This document shows, piece after piece, positions 39,265 to 48,649 of a stretch of DNA of 64,000 nucleotides. The stretch lies in assembly GCA_963718635.1 (NCBI GenBank), contig OY970367.1, positions 1,860,001-1,924,000 of the forward strand, given 5' to 3'. Position numbers and translations under genes: made by a program. Within the stretch, counting starts at the first letter, position 1. Every line of letters begins with the position of its first letter. The notes beneath the pieces are model-generated. The model was not told where the DNA came from, did not search any database, and saw nothing but the letters and a program-made list of their open reading frames with translations. This stretch comes from JAIOQJ01 sp963718635. GTDB lineage: Bacteria; Planctomycetota; Planctomycetia; Gemmatales; Gemmataceae.

Positions 39265-40413
39265 TCAGCTTATCAGCGTTAGCTGACGTACACTATGGTC
39301 CGACGGTTCTTTACTTACCACGGGTCCAATTTCTGACGTCTCGCCTTCGTCAATATATTCATAAAACACATTCCGTTGACGGGGAATGTATCCCGCTTCG
39401 CGAATAGCTGATTTAATCTGTTCCAGCGTTAAATAATGAACTGTCCCCGCCGAGGCCACCACATTTTCTTCGATCATCAAGCTTCCCATATCATTGGCGC
39501 CGAAGAACAGTGCGATCTGCCCGATCTTGGCGCCCTGCGTCACCCATGACGATTGAATGTTCGGAATGTTGTCGAGATAAAGCCGAGCGATTGCTTGCGT
39601 GCGCAAATACTCAAATGAACCAACCGCGGGATAGTCCGCCATTTTATGCCCCGGCTGCATCGTCCAGCAGATAAAGGCGGTGAAGCCACCGGTTTCATCC
39701 TGCAGTTGGCGCAGGCGATCAAGGTGTTCGATGCGCTCGGCGTCCGTCTCGATATGGCCGAACATCATGGTGCAGGTGGAACGACCGCCCAGCTGATGCC
39801 AAACTCGGCTTACTTCGAGCCATTCCTCCGTAAGCGCCTTGTTCTTCGTAATGGCATTGCGGACGCGGTCGACGAGGATCTCGCCGCCACCGCCGGGCAA
39901 GCTGCCCATGCCGGCGTTCTTCAGACGCAGTAGCACTTCACGCAACGGCAATTTGTTCAATTTGTGAAAATGCCATAATTCCGGCGGGCTAAAAGCGTGC
40001 AGATTCACCTGCGGATAGCGGCTCTTCAAATCGCGCAACAGTTCTTCATACCACTCTAATTTAAGCGATGGGTGCATACCCCCTTGCATTAGAATCTGGT
40101 CGCCGCCGAGCGCGATCGTCTCCTCGATTTTGCGATAAAGTTCTTCGCGTGGAAGCACATAGGCCTCGGCATCGTTGCTTTTGCGATAGAACGCGCAGAA
40201 ATCACAGACCGCCGCGCAAACATTTGTGTAGTTTATGTTGCGATCGATATTGTAAGTTCGATACGGCTCGGGATGCAATCGCGTGGTGACGGCATGAGCC
40301 GCTCGACCGAGCGCATGCAAATCTTTACACTCAAAAAGCGCGACGCCTTCGTCAAACGACAGCCGCTCGCCCCCGACGGCCTTCGACAATATCTCGGGCA
40401 ATGTAGTCTTCAA
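39265..40413 (-). CDS. mqnC: Cyclic dehypoxanthinyl futalosine synthase
   Basis: Radical-SAM enzyme of the futalosine menaquinone pathway that closes dehypoxanthine futalosine into its cyclic form. The cluster motif is CAAVCDFCAFYR. Other landmarks are ILMQGGMHPSLKLEWYEEL, LHAFSPPELWHF, GMGSLPGGGGEILVDRVR and the C-terminal GTVHYLTLEQIKSAIREAGY. The raw frame extends to 40494, but a TTG at 40413 with an AGGGGG site six bases before it gives a normal N-terminus (LPEILSKAVGGERLS). It overlaps the end of mqnA by about 60 bp. Other TTG codons at 40401 and 40389 are possible starts. Confidence 0.93.
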   Translation of the reverse strand: MKTTLPEILSKAVGGERLSFDEGVALFECKDLHALGRAAHAVTTRLHPEPYRTYNIDRNINYTNVCAAVCDFCAFYRKSNDAEAYVLPREELYRKIEETIALGGDQILMQGGMHPSLKLEWYEELLRDLKSRYPQVNLHAFSPPELWHFHKLNKLPLREVLLRLKNAGMGSLPGGGGEILVDRVRNAITKNKALTEEWLEVSRVWHQLGGRSTCTMMFGHIETDAERIEHLDRLRQLQDETGGFTAFICWTMQPGHKMADYPAVGSFEYLRTQAIARLYLDNIPNIQSSWVTQGAKIGQIALFFGANDMGSLMIEENVVASAGTVHYLTLEQIKSAIREAGYIPRQRNVFYEYIDEGETSEIGPVVSKEPSDHSVRQLTLIS

Positions 40414-41191
40414 CTTCCACCCCCTGCGGCGCCAGCCCTTGTTCGCAGGCCAGCTCATAAAAACGTTGCAATCCGGCACGCTCGCGCGGGCCAAGATCGT
40501 AGCTTAGGATATTGCTCAAGTAACGTCGGCAGTAGCCCGCATCCAGTTGAAGTCTGGGCGATTCCCGCTCGGCAATCAGGCCGCAACGCGCCAGTCCCAG
40601 ATTTTTCGATTCACGCAGCGCCTCATCGACACCCAGCAAATTGACCCGTTCACGCACAGCCCAGACTGCATAGACAAATGGCAGGCCGGTCCAATCGAAC
40701 CATTCCTGGCCGAGATCGAAAGCATAGTCGAAGCCAGGTAAACAAGCGCGCATCGCGCGGTCGCCAATCAGTAAAACGGCATCAGCGGGCACATCGTTCG
40801 GGTCGGCGTCCAACGGCATGGGCGTGATCGCGGCTCGCACGCCATAACGCGCGGCGAGAAGAATTTGCGTTAAGGCGGCGCTGGTGCGCGATCCTACATC
40901 TAGAGCCACCGAGCGTATATTGCGCCAAGGCAACCGGCTGAATAGCGTAACGCTTAACACGGGTCCACGCGATACGATCGCAATGTCGGGAATGATGGAA
41001 TAGTTCCGGGCACGGAAGTATTCGATCACCGGTATCAGCGCGACATCGAGGTCGCCATTGCTCAAACGTTCCGCCAGTTGGCTCGGAACCTCCAACGACA
41101 GGTCAATGTGTGGCGAAAGAAGCGTCAGGTCTTCAATCAACGGCTTGGTGTTCAGATAGTTCACCGCGCCGACGCGAATTTTCGGTGACAT
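40352..41191 (-). CDS. mqnA: Chorismate dehydratase
   Basis: First enzyme of the futalosine route, which makes 3-enolpyruvylbenzoate from chorismate. 279 residues with a periplasmic-binding-like fold: RVGAVNYLNTKPLIEDL, LSNGDLDVALIPVIEYF, SVALDVGSRTSAALTQIL, LLIGDRAMRA and WTGLPFVYAVWAVRE are all typical. A strong GAGAGGAGG site precedes ATG 41191. The C-terminus runs unusually far into mqnC. With mqnC it shows that this organism makes menaquinone by futalosine; mqnB, mqnD and mqnE are not in the window. Confidence 0.93.
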   Translation of the reverse strand: MSPKIRVGAVNYLNTKPLIEDLTLLSPHIDLSLEVPSQLAERLSNGDLDVALIPVIEYFRARNYSIIPDIAIVSRGPVLSVTLFSRLPWRNIRSVALDVGSRTSAALTQILLAARYGVRAAITPMPLDADPNDVPADAVLLIGDRAMRACLPGFDYAFDLGQEWFDWTGLPFVYAVWAVRERVNLLGVDEALRESKNLGLARCGLIAERESPRLQLDAGYCRRYLSNILSYDLGPRERAGLQRFYELACEQGLAPQGVEVEDYIARDIVEGRRGRAAVV

Positions 41192-41401
41192 ATCGAACCT
41201 CCTCTCCGCTCTATCGTCTTTTCATCCCACCCAAATCTAACCGCAACAAGCTCGCCCACCGCAACAAGCCTGCATAAGCCGGATTTTATCTTCTCTTCAC
41301 GGTTGGTTTACGATGGCCGGCTATACTCATCTTCGCGGTGGGAACAAGTCCTGCTTTGGACGACTGCCGTTAGGCTCAGATCGCAATTCAAGGAGTTTGA
41401 A

Positions 41402-41887
41402 GTGAACGTATTGAAATCCGCTCTCGTAGTTGCCGTTATGCTGGCATTCGGCACGGCCGCAAGGACAGAAGAAGAGAAGATCGCCATAGACAAAGTCCCC
41501 GCGAAGGTGATGGATGCCGTCAAGGCCAAGTTCAAGGACGCTCAAGTCACCGGCGCTGAAAAAGAGACCGAGAAGGGCAAGGTTTCTTACGAGATCAACA
41601 TCACCAACAAAGGCCAGAAGATCGATGTGATCGTCTCCGAGGAAGGTAAGATCACCGCCGTCGAATCGATCATCGACGTGAAAGACGTCCCGAAGGTCGT
41701 CATCGACGCCCTGATGAAGAAGTACCCCGAAGCCAAAATCAAGCAAGCGGAAGAGATCAACAAAGACGAAAAGATCACGTATGAACTGATCATCACCGCG
41801 GGCGACAAAAAGCTCGAAGTCGTCTTCGATCCCGAAGGCAAGTTCCTCACCGAAGAAGATATGAGCAAGGAAGAAAAGAAGAAGTAA
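41402..41887 (+). CDS. Exported PepSY-like protein
   Basis: Small exported protein of 161 residues. GTG 41402 has AGGAG six bases upstream and opens a signal peptide (LKSALVVAVMLAFGTAART). The mature part has two PepSY-like repeats of about 65 residues each: VPAKVMDAVKAKFKDAQVTG...VSYEINITNKGQKIDVIVSEEGKI, then VPKVVIDALMKKYPEAKIKQ...ITYELIITAGDKKLEVVFDPEGK. The Lys/Glu-rich composition is typical. Such proteins often accompany two-component systems; one lies about 900 bp downstream, beyond VapBC. Confidence 0.85.
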   Translation: MNVLKSALVVAVMLAFGTAARTEEEKIAIDKVPAKVMDAVKAKFKDAQVTGAEKETEKGKVSYEINITNKGQKIDVIVSEEGKITAVESIIDVKDVPKVVIDALMKKYPEAKIKQAEEINKDEKITYELIITAGDKKLEVVFDPEGKFLTEEDMSKEEKKK

Positions 41888-41904
41888 GGCTAGCGGAACG
41901 CTTA

Positions 41905-41977
41905 GAGTCCGAGCCGGACGTGTAAGCGACGGATATCTTTTTGGCACCATCGCTTACGCGTCCGGCTCGGTCGACTC
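41905..41977. repeat. GAGTCCGAGCCGGACG inverted repeat
   Basis: Left arm GAGTCCGAGCCGGACGTGTA and right arm ACGCGTCCGGCTCGGTCGAC, about 28 bp each with few mismatches, 18 bp after the PepSY-like stop. A TTTTT run lies in the loop, so a terminator function is unproven. Confidence 0.7.
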
Positions 41978-42063
41978 GAATCTCGCCTTTGCAGTTGATC
42001 GTAGGGCGTACAAATTGATAGCATCGTATTGAATCGATACGTCGCCAATACCGGAGCTCTGCG

Positions 42064-42291
42064 ATGGTCATCAGTCTTGAACCCGACCTTGAAGCTGCCT
42101 TGAAATCAATAGCCCAAAGGCGACGGGTAGCGCCTGAAGCGCTTGCCCTACACGCATTGCGCGAACGTTTTCTCAACGCATCTCCGCTTCAGCCGCAAGA
42201 TGATTGGGAGCGGAACCTGCTCGCTGTTGCGACCGACTGCGGAGTATCTCTCTCAAATCAATCGCTTAGCAGCGAAGGGCTCTACGAATAA
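42064..42291 (+). CDS. VapB-like antitoxin
   Basis: 75 residues. It begins VISLEPDLEAALKSIAQRRRV, resembling a ribbon-helix-helix or arc-type antitoxin, with a helical ALALHALRERFL segment and a flexible tail that probably wraps the toxin. Its TAA overlaps the ATG of the PIN-domain gene (TAATG), a typical VapBC junction. Confidence 0.8.
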   Translation: MVISLEPDLEAALKSIAQRRRVAPEALALHALRERFLNASPLQPQDDWERNLLAVATDCGVSLSNQSLSSEGLYE

Positions 42292-42740
42292 TGGCCTATC
42301 TTATAGATACGAGCATTTTAGTAAGGCTTGCCAATGTAGCAGATCCTCTTCATACCTTGGCTGCCGACGCGGTTCTGGAACTGCATCGGCAGGGACAACT
42401 GTTGCACTTAACGAGTCAAAATTTCATAGAGTTCCGTAACGTCGCCACACGCGCCAAGTCAGTGAATGGTCTTGGATTATCTCCAAGAGAAGCAATCGCA
42501 AAGGCAGTGATATTCGAAGCCGCATTTCCACTACTGCCTGAGACATCTGATATTTATCCAACTTGGAAGGCAATTGTTGAAGGCTTAGACGTTATCGGAA
42601 AACAGGTCCACGACGCTCGCTTAATTGCAATTTGCCATGTGCATTTAGTAACGCACTTGCTCACCTTCAACGTTTCCCATTTTAGACGCATCGCAGGATT
42701 CGGTCATATGGTCACAGTCGTAGATCCGGCGACTGTCTGA
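42291..42740 (+). CDS. VapC-like PIN-domain toxin
   Basis: 149-residue PIN ribonuclease. Acidic residues of the active site are Asp6 (YLIDTSILVRL), Glu in NFIEFRNV, Asp in GKQVHDARLIAI, and the final TFNVSHFRRI segment, which is typical of this subfamily. VapC toxins cut tRNA or rRNA and are held by VapB. The pair sits between the PepSY-like gene and the two-component genes, perhaps as an insertion. Confidence 0.88.
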   Translation: MAYLIDTSILVRLANVADPLHTLAADAVLELHRQGQLLHLTSQNFIEFRNVATRAKSVNGLGLSPREAIAKAVIFEAAFPLLPETSDIYPTWKAIVEGLDVIGKQVHDARLIAICHVHLVTHLLTFNVSHFRRIAGFGHMVTVVDPATV

Positions 42741-42797
42741 AAGGCATTGGAAGAAAGAGTCGCGATAGCACCGGCGACAAAGAGTGCTTCGAACAAA

Positions 42798-43493
42798 ATG
42801 AGCCTAAATCTTCTCATCATCGAAGACGAAACTGCCATCGCCGACTTTCTAACCCGCGGCTTGCGCGAGGAAGGCTTTGCCGTCCAACATGCGGCCGACG
42901 GCAAGGCCGGATTGCAAGCGCTGCAAGCCCGCCCGTGGGATGTTGTTCTTCTCGATTGGTGGCTCCCTTTTGTTGATGGCCTGACTCTGCTGAAACGCTA
43001 TCGAGCCGGCAACGGAACATCGCCCATCCTCTTCCTCACGGCCCGCGATGCCGTCTCCGACCGCGTTCGCGGGCTCGATGGCGGCGCCGACGACTACCTT
43101 TGCAAACCCTTTTCCTTTGAAGAACTGCTCGCTCGCGTTCGCTCCCTGGCCCGCAGACATGAACGCACTCCGTCTACGGAACTGCGCCAAGAAGATGTTG
43201 TGGTCGATCTCATCAATCACCGAGCCGAGCGTGGCGGCAAGCGCATGAGTCTAACCGCGAAAGAGGAGCTTCTGCTAGTCTTCTTCCTCCGGCATCCAGG
43301 CGAAGTCCTGACCAAAGCGCGTATTTACGAGCAGGTTTGGGATGAAAGCTATGATGGGATTTCCAACACTTTGGAAGTTCACATAGTCGAGCTGCGCCGT
43401 AAACTCGAAGCGCTCGGCCCACGCCTCATCCACACGTTGCGCGGGCGCGGCTACATCTTCAGCCATCTCGATCCCACAGCGGAGGCGCCATGA
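42798..43493 (+). CDS. OmpR/PhoB-family response regulator
   Basis: 231 residues. The receiver has pocket IEDE, acceptor Asp53 in VVLLDWWLPFVDG, FLTARD, and the Lys in YLCKPFSFEELLARV. The winged-helix output domain shows RMSLTAKEELLLVFFLRHPG, RIYEQVWDES and VHIVELRRKLEALG...IHTLRGRGYIF. ATG 42798 begins the receiver directly; the in-frame ATG-like start at 42747 would add residues with no counterpart. Its stop overlaps the kinase ATG by four bases. Confidence 0.93.
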   Translation: MSLNLLIIEDETAIADFLTRGLREEGFAVQHAADGKAGLQALQARPWDVVLLDWWLPFVDGLTLLKRYRAGNGTSPILFLTARDAVSDRVRGLDGGADDYLCKPFSFEELLARVRSLARRHERTPSTELRQEDVVVDLINHRAERGGKRMSLTAKEELLLVFFLRHPGEVLTKARIYEQVWDESYDGISNTLEVHIVELRRKLEALGPRLIHTLRGRGYIFSHLDPTAEAP

Positions 43494-44914
43494 GCCTCAC
43501 CAATCGCCTCACCACATTCTTCGCCTTCGGCTTGGCCCTTGTGTTGATCGGTTTTTCACTTTCTCTGTTTCTGCTCGCGCGACTTTATCTCCATCGACAA
43601 TTGGACGAACGCCTCGATGCGGCTTTGAATACCTTAGTCGCCGTTGCTGAAATCGAAGAAGGCGCTATCGAATGGTCGCCCGGCGACAGGCATCTTCAGA
43701 TTGGCGGCCTATTTGCCGATACCCCGCTGCACTGGAGCATCCATGATGATAACGGCCGGCTTGTCGATTGCTCCAAAGACTTAGACTCCAACGACGCTCT
43801 TCGTCATGACATTTCGAGCGATGATGCATTATCGGGTACACTGCCTGCCGGGACGCTAGGCGAGAATCGCCGTGCTGCTCGAAAGACGCTCTCCGCCGAC
43901 TCCGCCATTGCGATAGCCCGCAGCCGCGCCGAAAAACCCCTTTATGGAAAGTTGATCTTTACCGTTCGCGCGAGCGAAGCCGCTTCTAACCTGGTGCTTA
44001 GCCGACTGGCGAGCGCTCTGGCGGGCGTCTCATTTGCCATTTTCGGTATTGCCCTTATCAGTGGACGCTGGTTCTGCCGGCGAGCTCTGCGACCTCTGCA
44101 AACCATGGCATTACAAGCAGGCGCCATGAACGCCGAACTTAGCCGTGAACGCCTGAGCGTGCCGGCATCAAACGACGAAGTCGCAGCTTTGGGCCAATCG
44201 TTTAACGGTCTGCTCGACCGGCTGCACGTTGCCTTGCAGCGTCAACAACGCTTCACGGGCGATGCGTCTCATCAGCTGCGCACTCCGCTGACTGCCTTGC
44301 TCGGCGAGATCGAGGTTGCCTTAAGGTATCCCCGTTCCTTGGATGATTATCGACGGACTCTGGAACGCTTGGGCGACCAAGGCCGCCACCTCCAACAGAT
44401 CGTTGAGATGCTGCTCTATTTAGCACGGGCCAATGCTGAAGCTCAAATTGAAAAACTGGCGCTCATCGATCTATGCACGTGGCTGCCGGCTCATCTGAAG
44501 AATTGGTCAAAGCATGAGCGTTACGCCGACTTACAATACGTTTCTTCTACGACCGTACCGTGCCGAGTCCGTGTTCAAGCCCCGCTGTTAGGGCAGCTTA
44601 TAGACAATTTAATCGACAACGCGTTTAAATACAGTCAGGCTGGTTCCTTAGTGCTAATCGAACTGCAAATTGAAAGCGAACGGGCCATCCTGATAGTAGC
44701 CGACCACGGCCAAGGAATCGCCGAGGAAGACTTATCCCATCTCTTCGAGCCGTTCTATCGCGGCCAATCCACGGCGTCTGCTGCCCACACTGGCGTAGGC
44801 CTTGGCCTGTCCATCGCCGAGCGCATTGCCCAATTATTCGGCGGCGAACTCACTGTCTCTAGCACGCTGGCGCAAGGTAGCCGATTCCGCATAGCCGTGC
44901 CGAGGGCGGAGTGA
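43490..44914 (+). CDS. Membrane sensor histidine kinase
   Basis: 474 residues. The N-terminal membrane segment (FFAFGLALVLIGFSLSLFLLA) is followed by a periplasmic sensor of about 140 residues and a second segment (ALAGVSFAIFGIALISG). Then come a HAMP-like linker, HisKA with His261 in GDASHQLRTPLTAL, and an HATPase domain (LIDNLIDNAFKYS, VADHGQGIAEEDL, GVGLGLSIAERIA). The layout is that of CusS/QseC-type kinases. Together with the upstream regulator it forms an intact pair; the signal may involve the PepSY-like protein, but this is inference. Confidence 0.93.
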   Translation: MSLTNRLTTFFAFGLALVLIGFSLSLFLLARLYLHRQLDERLDAALNTLVAVAEIEEGAIEWSPGDRHLQIGGLFADTPLHWSIHDDNGRLVDCSKDLDSNDALRHDISSDDALSGTLPAGTLGENRRAARKTLSADSAIAIARSRAEKPLYGKLIFTVRASEAASNLVLSRLASALAGVSFAIFGIALISGRWFCRRALRPLQTMALQAGAMNAELSRERLSVPASNDEVAALGQSFNGLLDRLHVALQRQQRFTGDASHQLRTPLTALLGEIEVALRYPRSLDDYRRTLERLGDQGRHLQQIVEMLLYLARANAEAQIEKLALIDLCTWLPAHLKNWSKHERYADLQYVSSTTVPCRVRVQAPLLGQLIDNLIDNAFKYSQAGSLVLIELQIESERAILIVADHGQGIAEEDLSHLFEPFYRGQSTASAAHTGVGLGLSIAERIAQLFGGELTVSSTLAQGSRFRIAVPRAE

Positions 44915-45042
44915 CTCAAGGGAAATATGGCTCTCTTCGGCCATTGCTCCATATCGCCGCTGCCCGTACCAAGCTGATCGCTCACACGGCCACTCCGTAA
45001 CTTAGTCGCGTTTACCCCGCGATAGGGCGTCCTTGTTGCGCG

Positions 45043-45505
45043 TCAGCGCGTGATGCCGAAAGCCCACAGGATTAGGCCGACCATCACGGCGAATATGAGC
45101 AACGAGGCGATGCCCAATCCGATCAACAGAAAGAGACTCGATCGTTTCGAGGCCTCCGGGTAGACCATGGCGCGTTCCATTAAAGCCACATTGCGGATGT
45201 TCGCCTTCCAACCCACGTCGAAAAGGTCGCCGAGCAATGGGATCGATCCAATGCCAGCTGCTATCCACAGGTTGAGGATCATGCGTTGCCGCACAATGCG
45301 CGGCACTCCGAAACTCGCTGCCGAACGTACGATGTAGCCGCCAAGCAACGCCCCGAGAAGATCGCCAACGACAGGGACCAATCCGAGAATGGCAGCCAGA
45401 CCGAAACGAACCGCGCGTTCCCGGCACGCGAAACGCCGAGTCCAACAAGTGGGCGAGCACTCTGAATTTGTCCAACGAGGGGTCGGAATGCAACACGATC
45501 GGCAT
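45043..45505 (-). CDS. DUF4112 membrane protein (frame-interrupted)
   Basis: Small protein of about 153 residues. It starts MPIVLHSDPSLDKFRVLAHL; after the join it continues RFGLAAILGLVPVVGDLLGA, RMILNLWIAAGIGSIPLLGD and DVGWKANIRN, all typical of DUF4112, then a C-terminal membrane segment. One extra C at 45411-45412 (plus strand) breaks the frame; removing it joins FRVPGTR to VRFGLAAIL. The longer open frame to 45618 has a meaningless N-terminus. Function is unknown. Confidence 0.8.
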
Positions 45506-45651
45506 GGTGAAACTCTTAAGCTAAATGATCGAAAGATCAACCCCGCCTTGGAGGATATTGTACGATGGCAAGCCGTCAATCTCGACAAACCGCATCCCTC
45601 AAAAAATCGCGGACTCAATCGACGGCTCGCCCCGGATGGTGTTGAATACTT

Positions 45652-46620
45652 CTAATCTCCGCCGCTGGCACGTCCGGCTAACACGATAGTCTGCGCCGGA
45701 ACTGCGATTTCGAATCGCTTCGCTTCAGCATGCCAGGTGTGGCGTGTCATGGTTAAGTGCGTTCCTTGAATTTCGTATTCGTTCCAAGACCAATGCTCCG
45801 CCTGGGTGGCCGAGCCGGCGCAGACGATGGCGAAAGGGCGCTCGGGCGTGGCGGGTAAAACATAGCCGGCGTGTCGGTGGCCGTGCAGCCAGAGGGAGAT
45901 GTCGCCTTCTTCGGTAATTGCACGGAGTTGGGCTGCGTCGCGCAGTTGCCGCCAATGATGCTCTGATTCGCCATTGGCTAGAAAGAGCGGGTAGTGTGTC
46001 ACGAGAATGCGTAAGCCCGGCGACAATCGCCGCAACAGTTCACGCAAGCGTGCGAGTTGCCCGGCCCCCACTTCTCCCCGCGCATCCCAGAGCCAGAAGT
46101 TGGGCCGAGCCGAGTTGACGCCGATCAACCAGCAAGAGCCCACTCGTTGAGCGAAGGGGTAGATGTGTCCGTCAATGCGTTCGCCTATCTGCCAGGGGGC
46201 GAAATACCTTTCAAAGGGAGCTGCACGTCGGTTTTCTTCGCCTAACAACGGAGAAGGAAAAAGCGAACCCGTGTAATAATCGTGGTTCCCCGGCACCGCC
46301 AAGCCGGGCAGGGAGCCTTCTTGACCGACATGCAACGCGCGGGCGGCCACTTCGATTTCCTCCGCAAAGCCAAGCGTCGAGGCGTCGCCCGAAAAGATAA
46401 GGTGCTGGCAGCCGCGGTCCCGAATATCAGCCATCATTGCTTGAAGAATGAGGGGGGCATCGCGAAAGCGTCGGCCTCGGACCAGCTTCAAGTTCATCCA
46501 ACCCGTGGCGCGTTTGGTCAACAGGTCGCTCGGACGCCAGCTGAGTTGGGGGGCCGTCAGGTGAATATCGCTGAAGTGCGCGATGCGGACGGTTGTTTCA
46601 GCGATGGCGTTCGGTATCAT
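45652..46620 (-). CDS. Metallophosphoesterase
   Basis: Calcineurin-like phosphoesterase of 322 residues with all five metal blocks visible: RIAHFSDIHL, SGDAST (usually GDL/GDI), PGNHDYYTG, LVTHYPLF and LWLHGHRHAGY. There is no signal peptide. Substrates in this superfamily range from cyclic nucleotides to phospholipids; none can be assigned. It diverges from the FabG-like gene with only about 60 bp between the starts, so they share a promoter region. Confidence 0.9.
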   Translation of the reverse strand: MIPNAIAETTVRIAHFSDIHLTAPQLSWRPSDLLTKRATGWMNLKLVRGRRFRDAPLILQAMMADIRDRGCQHLIFSGDASTLGFAEEIEVAARALHVGQEGSLPGLAVPGNHDYYTGSLFPSPLLGEENRRAAPFERYFAPWQIGERIDGHIYPFAQRVGSCWLIGVNSARPNFWLWDARGEVGAGQLARLRELLRRLSPGLRILVTHYPLFLANGESEHHWRQLRDAAQLRAITEEGDISLWLHGHRHAGYVLPATPERPFAIVCAGSATQAEHWSWNEYEIQGTHLTMTRHTWHAEAKRFEIAVPAQTIVLAGRASGGD

Positions 46621-46679
46621 GCGAACTCTGTTATACTAACCTCTTGCCGAGTCGCTCGGCATGTCGATGGAGATTCGCG

Positions 46680-47447
46680 ATGATCCGCTATCAGTTCACG
46701 AATAAGAACGTCCTGGTGACCGGCAGTTCGCGCGGCATCGGCGCTGCCATCTTGGAAGGCTTCGCCCGTGCCGGTGCCACCTGCTTGCTCCACTATTTCG
46801 ACGACCCCCAAGGTGCAAACAAGCGCGATGCCGAGCAGCAGGCGGTCAAATGGCGGGCGATGAATGTGCCGGTCCATCTCTTCGCCGCGGACGTCCGGTC
46901 ATCCGCGGCCGTCGAAAATTTGATGCGCGAGATCCATGCGGCCGTGGGGAGCATCGATGTATTGGTGAACAACGCCGGTATTTTACGCGATCGCACGATC
47001 CGGAAGATGACGCTTGACGACTGGCGGGCCGTTCTGGACACCAACCTCGATGGCGTGTTCTATTGTTGTAAGCAGAGTCTTGAACTACTCCGCGATGGCG
47101 GGCGTATTGTGAACATCGCCTCGATTGCCGGTATCTATCCGTTTCACGGCCAGTCGAACTATGCTGCGGCCAAAGCGGGCGTGATCGCACTGACTAAAGT
47201 GCTGGCCAAGGAGTTGGCCCGCCGGGGTATCACCGCGAACGCGATCGCACCGGGCATCATCGAGACCAGCATGCTCGGCGAGATCAACGAAAACGTCCGG
47301 GCCGATTACATCAAACAGATACCGTTAGGTCGGTTTGGTCGGCCGGAAGATGTCGCCAACGCCGTGCTTTTCCTGAGCAGTGAAGAGAGCAGTTATATCA
47401 CCGGCCAAGTCCTGCCGGTGACCGGCGGCTGGTTGATAGGACCCTAA
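46680..47447 (+). CDS. SDR-family 3-oxoacyl-ACP reductase-like protein
   Basis: 255 residues, NAD(P)-dependent short-chain reductase. Dinucleotide motif VLVTGSSRGIGAAI, structural NNAG, catalytic Ser in NIASIAG and the Tyr-Lys pair in YAAAKAGVIALTK, then APGIIETSM and the C-terminal ITGQVLPVTGGW. This is the FabG pattern. ATG 46680 is chosen with GGAG nearby rather than the longer frame from 46593. No other fatty-acid gene is adjacent, so the physiological substrate is uncertain. Confidence 0.9.
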   Translation: MIRYQFTNKNVLVTGSSRGIGAAILEGFARAGATCLLHYFDDPQGANKRDAEQQAVKWRAMNVPVHLFAADVRSSAAVENLMREIHAAVGSIDVLVNNAGILRDRTIRKMTLDDWRAVLDTNLDGVFYCCKQSLELLRDGGRIVNIASIAGIYPFHGQSNYAAAKAGVIALTKVLAKELARRGITANAIAPGIIETSMLGEINENVRADYIKQIPLGRFGRPEDVANAVLFLSSEESSYITGQVLPVTGGWLIGP

Positions 47448-47536
47448 ATCGGCGCAACGTTTGCCGGCAGCTCAATTAGCTTTCCCCCTCTCCGTAGCCG
47501 AATATCGGCTACCGGGCCTCTCCAGCGAGGTCGGCC

Positions 47537-48040
47537 ATGACCGTCAACCAATTCTGGCAACTGATCGAAGAGAGCAGACAGGCTTCGAAGAAAGGAATGC
47601 CGCAAGTGGCGTACCTCGAAAAATCGCTGCGAGCCTTGCCGAACAACGACATCGTAGGCTTTGAAGGCAACTGCTGGGATCTCCTCTCCGTCTGTTACAC
47701 GCGTGAACTTTGGGCGGTGGCGACCATTATTCAACCCAGTTGCACGCTCGCATCGTTTGATGCCGTCCGCGCTTGGATCATCCTTCAGGGACGCGAATGC
47801 TTCGAAACGATATGCGATGCCCCTGAGCGCCTGGCCGACCGCGCGCTGCGCAGGCGCATCCCTTGGGCGCCCGATGGCGAGATGTTACTTCGGCTCGTGC
47901 CGCGAATCTATCGCCATATCACCGGCGACGAGCTGCCGACCCTGCCGCGCAGCGTCCCCTGCGTCCTCAAGGGCGAACGCTGGGTTGAGTTCGATCTACC
48001 GGAACTTTATCCCGAGCTTTGGAAGAAGTATCGGGAGTAA
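47537..48040 (+). CDS. DUF4240 domain protein
   Basis: 167 residues. It starts MTVNQFWQLIEESRQ and contains LRALPNNDIVGFEG, the LWAVATIIQP...SFDAVRAWIILQGRECFE block and DLPELYPELWKKY, all hallmarks of DUF4240. Proteins of this family are often immunity-like or of unknown role. It stands downstream of the FabG-like gene after 89 bp. Confidence 0.85.
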   Translation: MTVNQFWQLIEESRQASKKGMPQVAYLEKSLRALPNNDIVGFEGNCWDLLSVCYTRELWAVATIIQPSCTLASFDAVRAWIILQGRECFETICDAPERLADRALRRRIPWAPDGEMLLRLVPRIYRHITGDELPTLPRSVPCVLKGERWVEFDLPELYPELWKKYRE

Positions 48041-48170
48041 ACGGCAACGAATGCTGTAAAGTTTTGGAGAGCCGGCAGCGTGTGACCGATACCGAAAGCT
48101 GTCCCGTGCTCTCCATCGGAAGCCTGGTTTTTCTATAATTCATGTGAAACACGTCTGAACTGAGGGTGAA

Positions 48171-48407
48171 ATGTTTCCCGACGACCTGCTTTATTGGCTA
48201 AAGGCACAACCGTTTCGTCCTTTTCGCATCAACATGAACAATGGACGAACTTACGATGTAAGGCATCCCGAATTTGTCCGGCTGATGACCACCAGCCTTA
48301 TATACTTTTGGCCGACCGAAGACCCCGACGTATTCAAACGGGCGGAGATGGTTGGTTTGGCACTGATTAACCATATTGAACCGATTGAGACGGAAGTTGC
48401 AGCCTGA
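48171..48407 (+). CDS. Small conserved Planctomycetota-type protein
   Basis: 78 residues. The N-terminal LLYWLKAQPFRPFRINMNNG, then TYDVRHPEFVRL, matches a short protein that I know to be common and multicopy in Planctomycetota genomes. It is probably a small beta-rich fold. Function is unknown; there is no signal peptide. Confidence 0.75.
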   Translation: MFPDDLLYWLKAQPFRPFRINMNNGRTYDVRHPEFVRLMTTSLIYFWPTEDPDVFKRAEMVGLALINHIEPIETEVAA

Positions 48408-48649
48408 CGCAATGCATATTTTCGCGATCAGCTACCCGAGTCAAGCAGCACGCCATGCTTGGCCGATATGGGCTTGGGCGTTCACGAAATTCCGTCGCTG
48501 GCTCGTCCGGCTAACAAGACAAGACAGAGCATGTCCGTTGAGCGAAGAATAGAAGTAATATTGATGAAATTCGGTTTCGCCGCTTGACCTTGGGCGTCGT
48601 GCAATCCATCATGACAGCAATCCCTTTGTCGCGAGCAAGGAGGTTTCTG

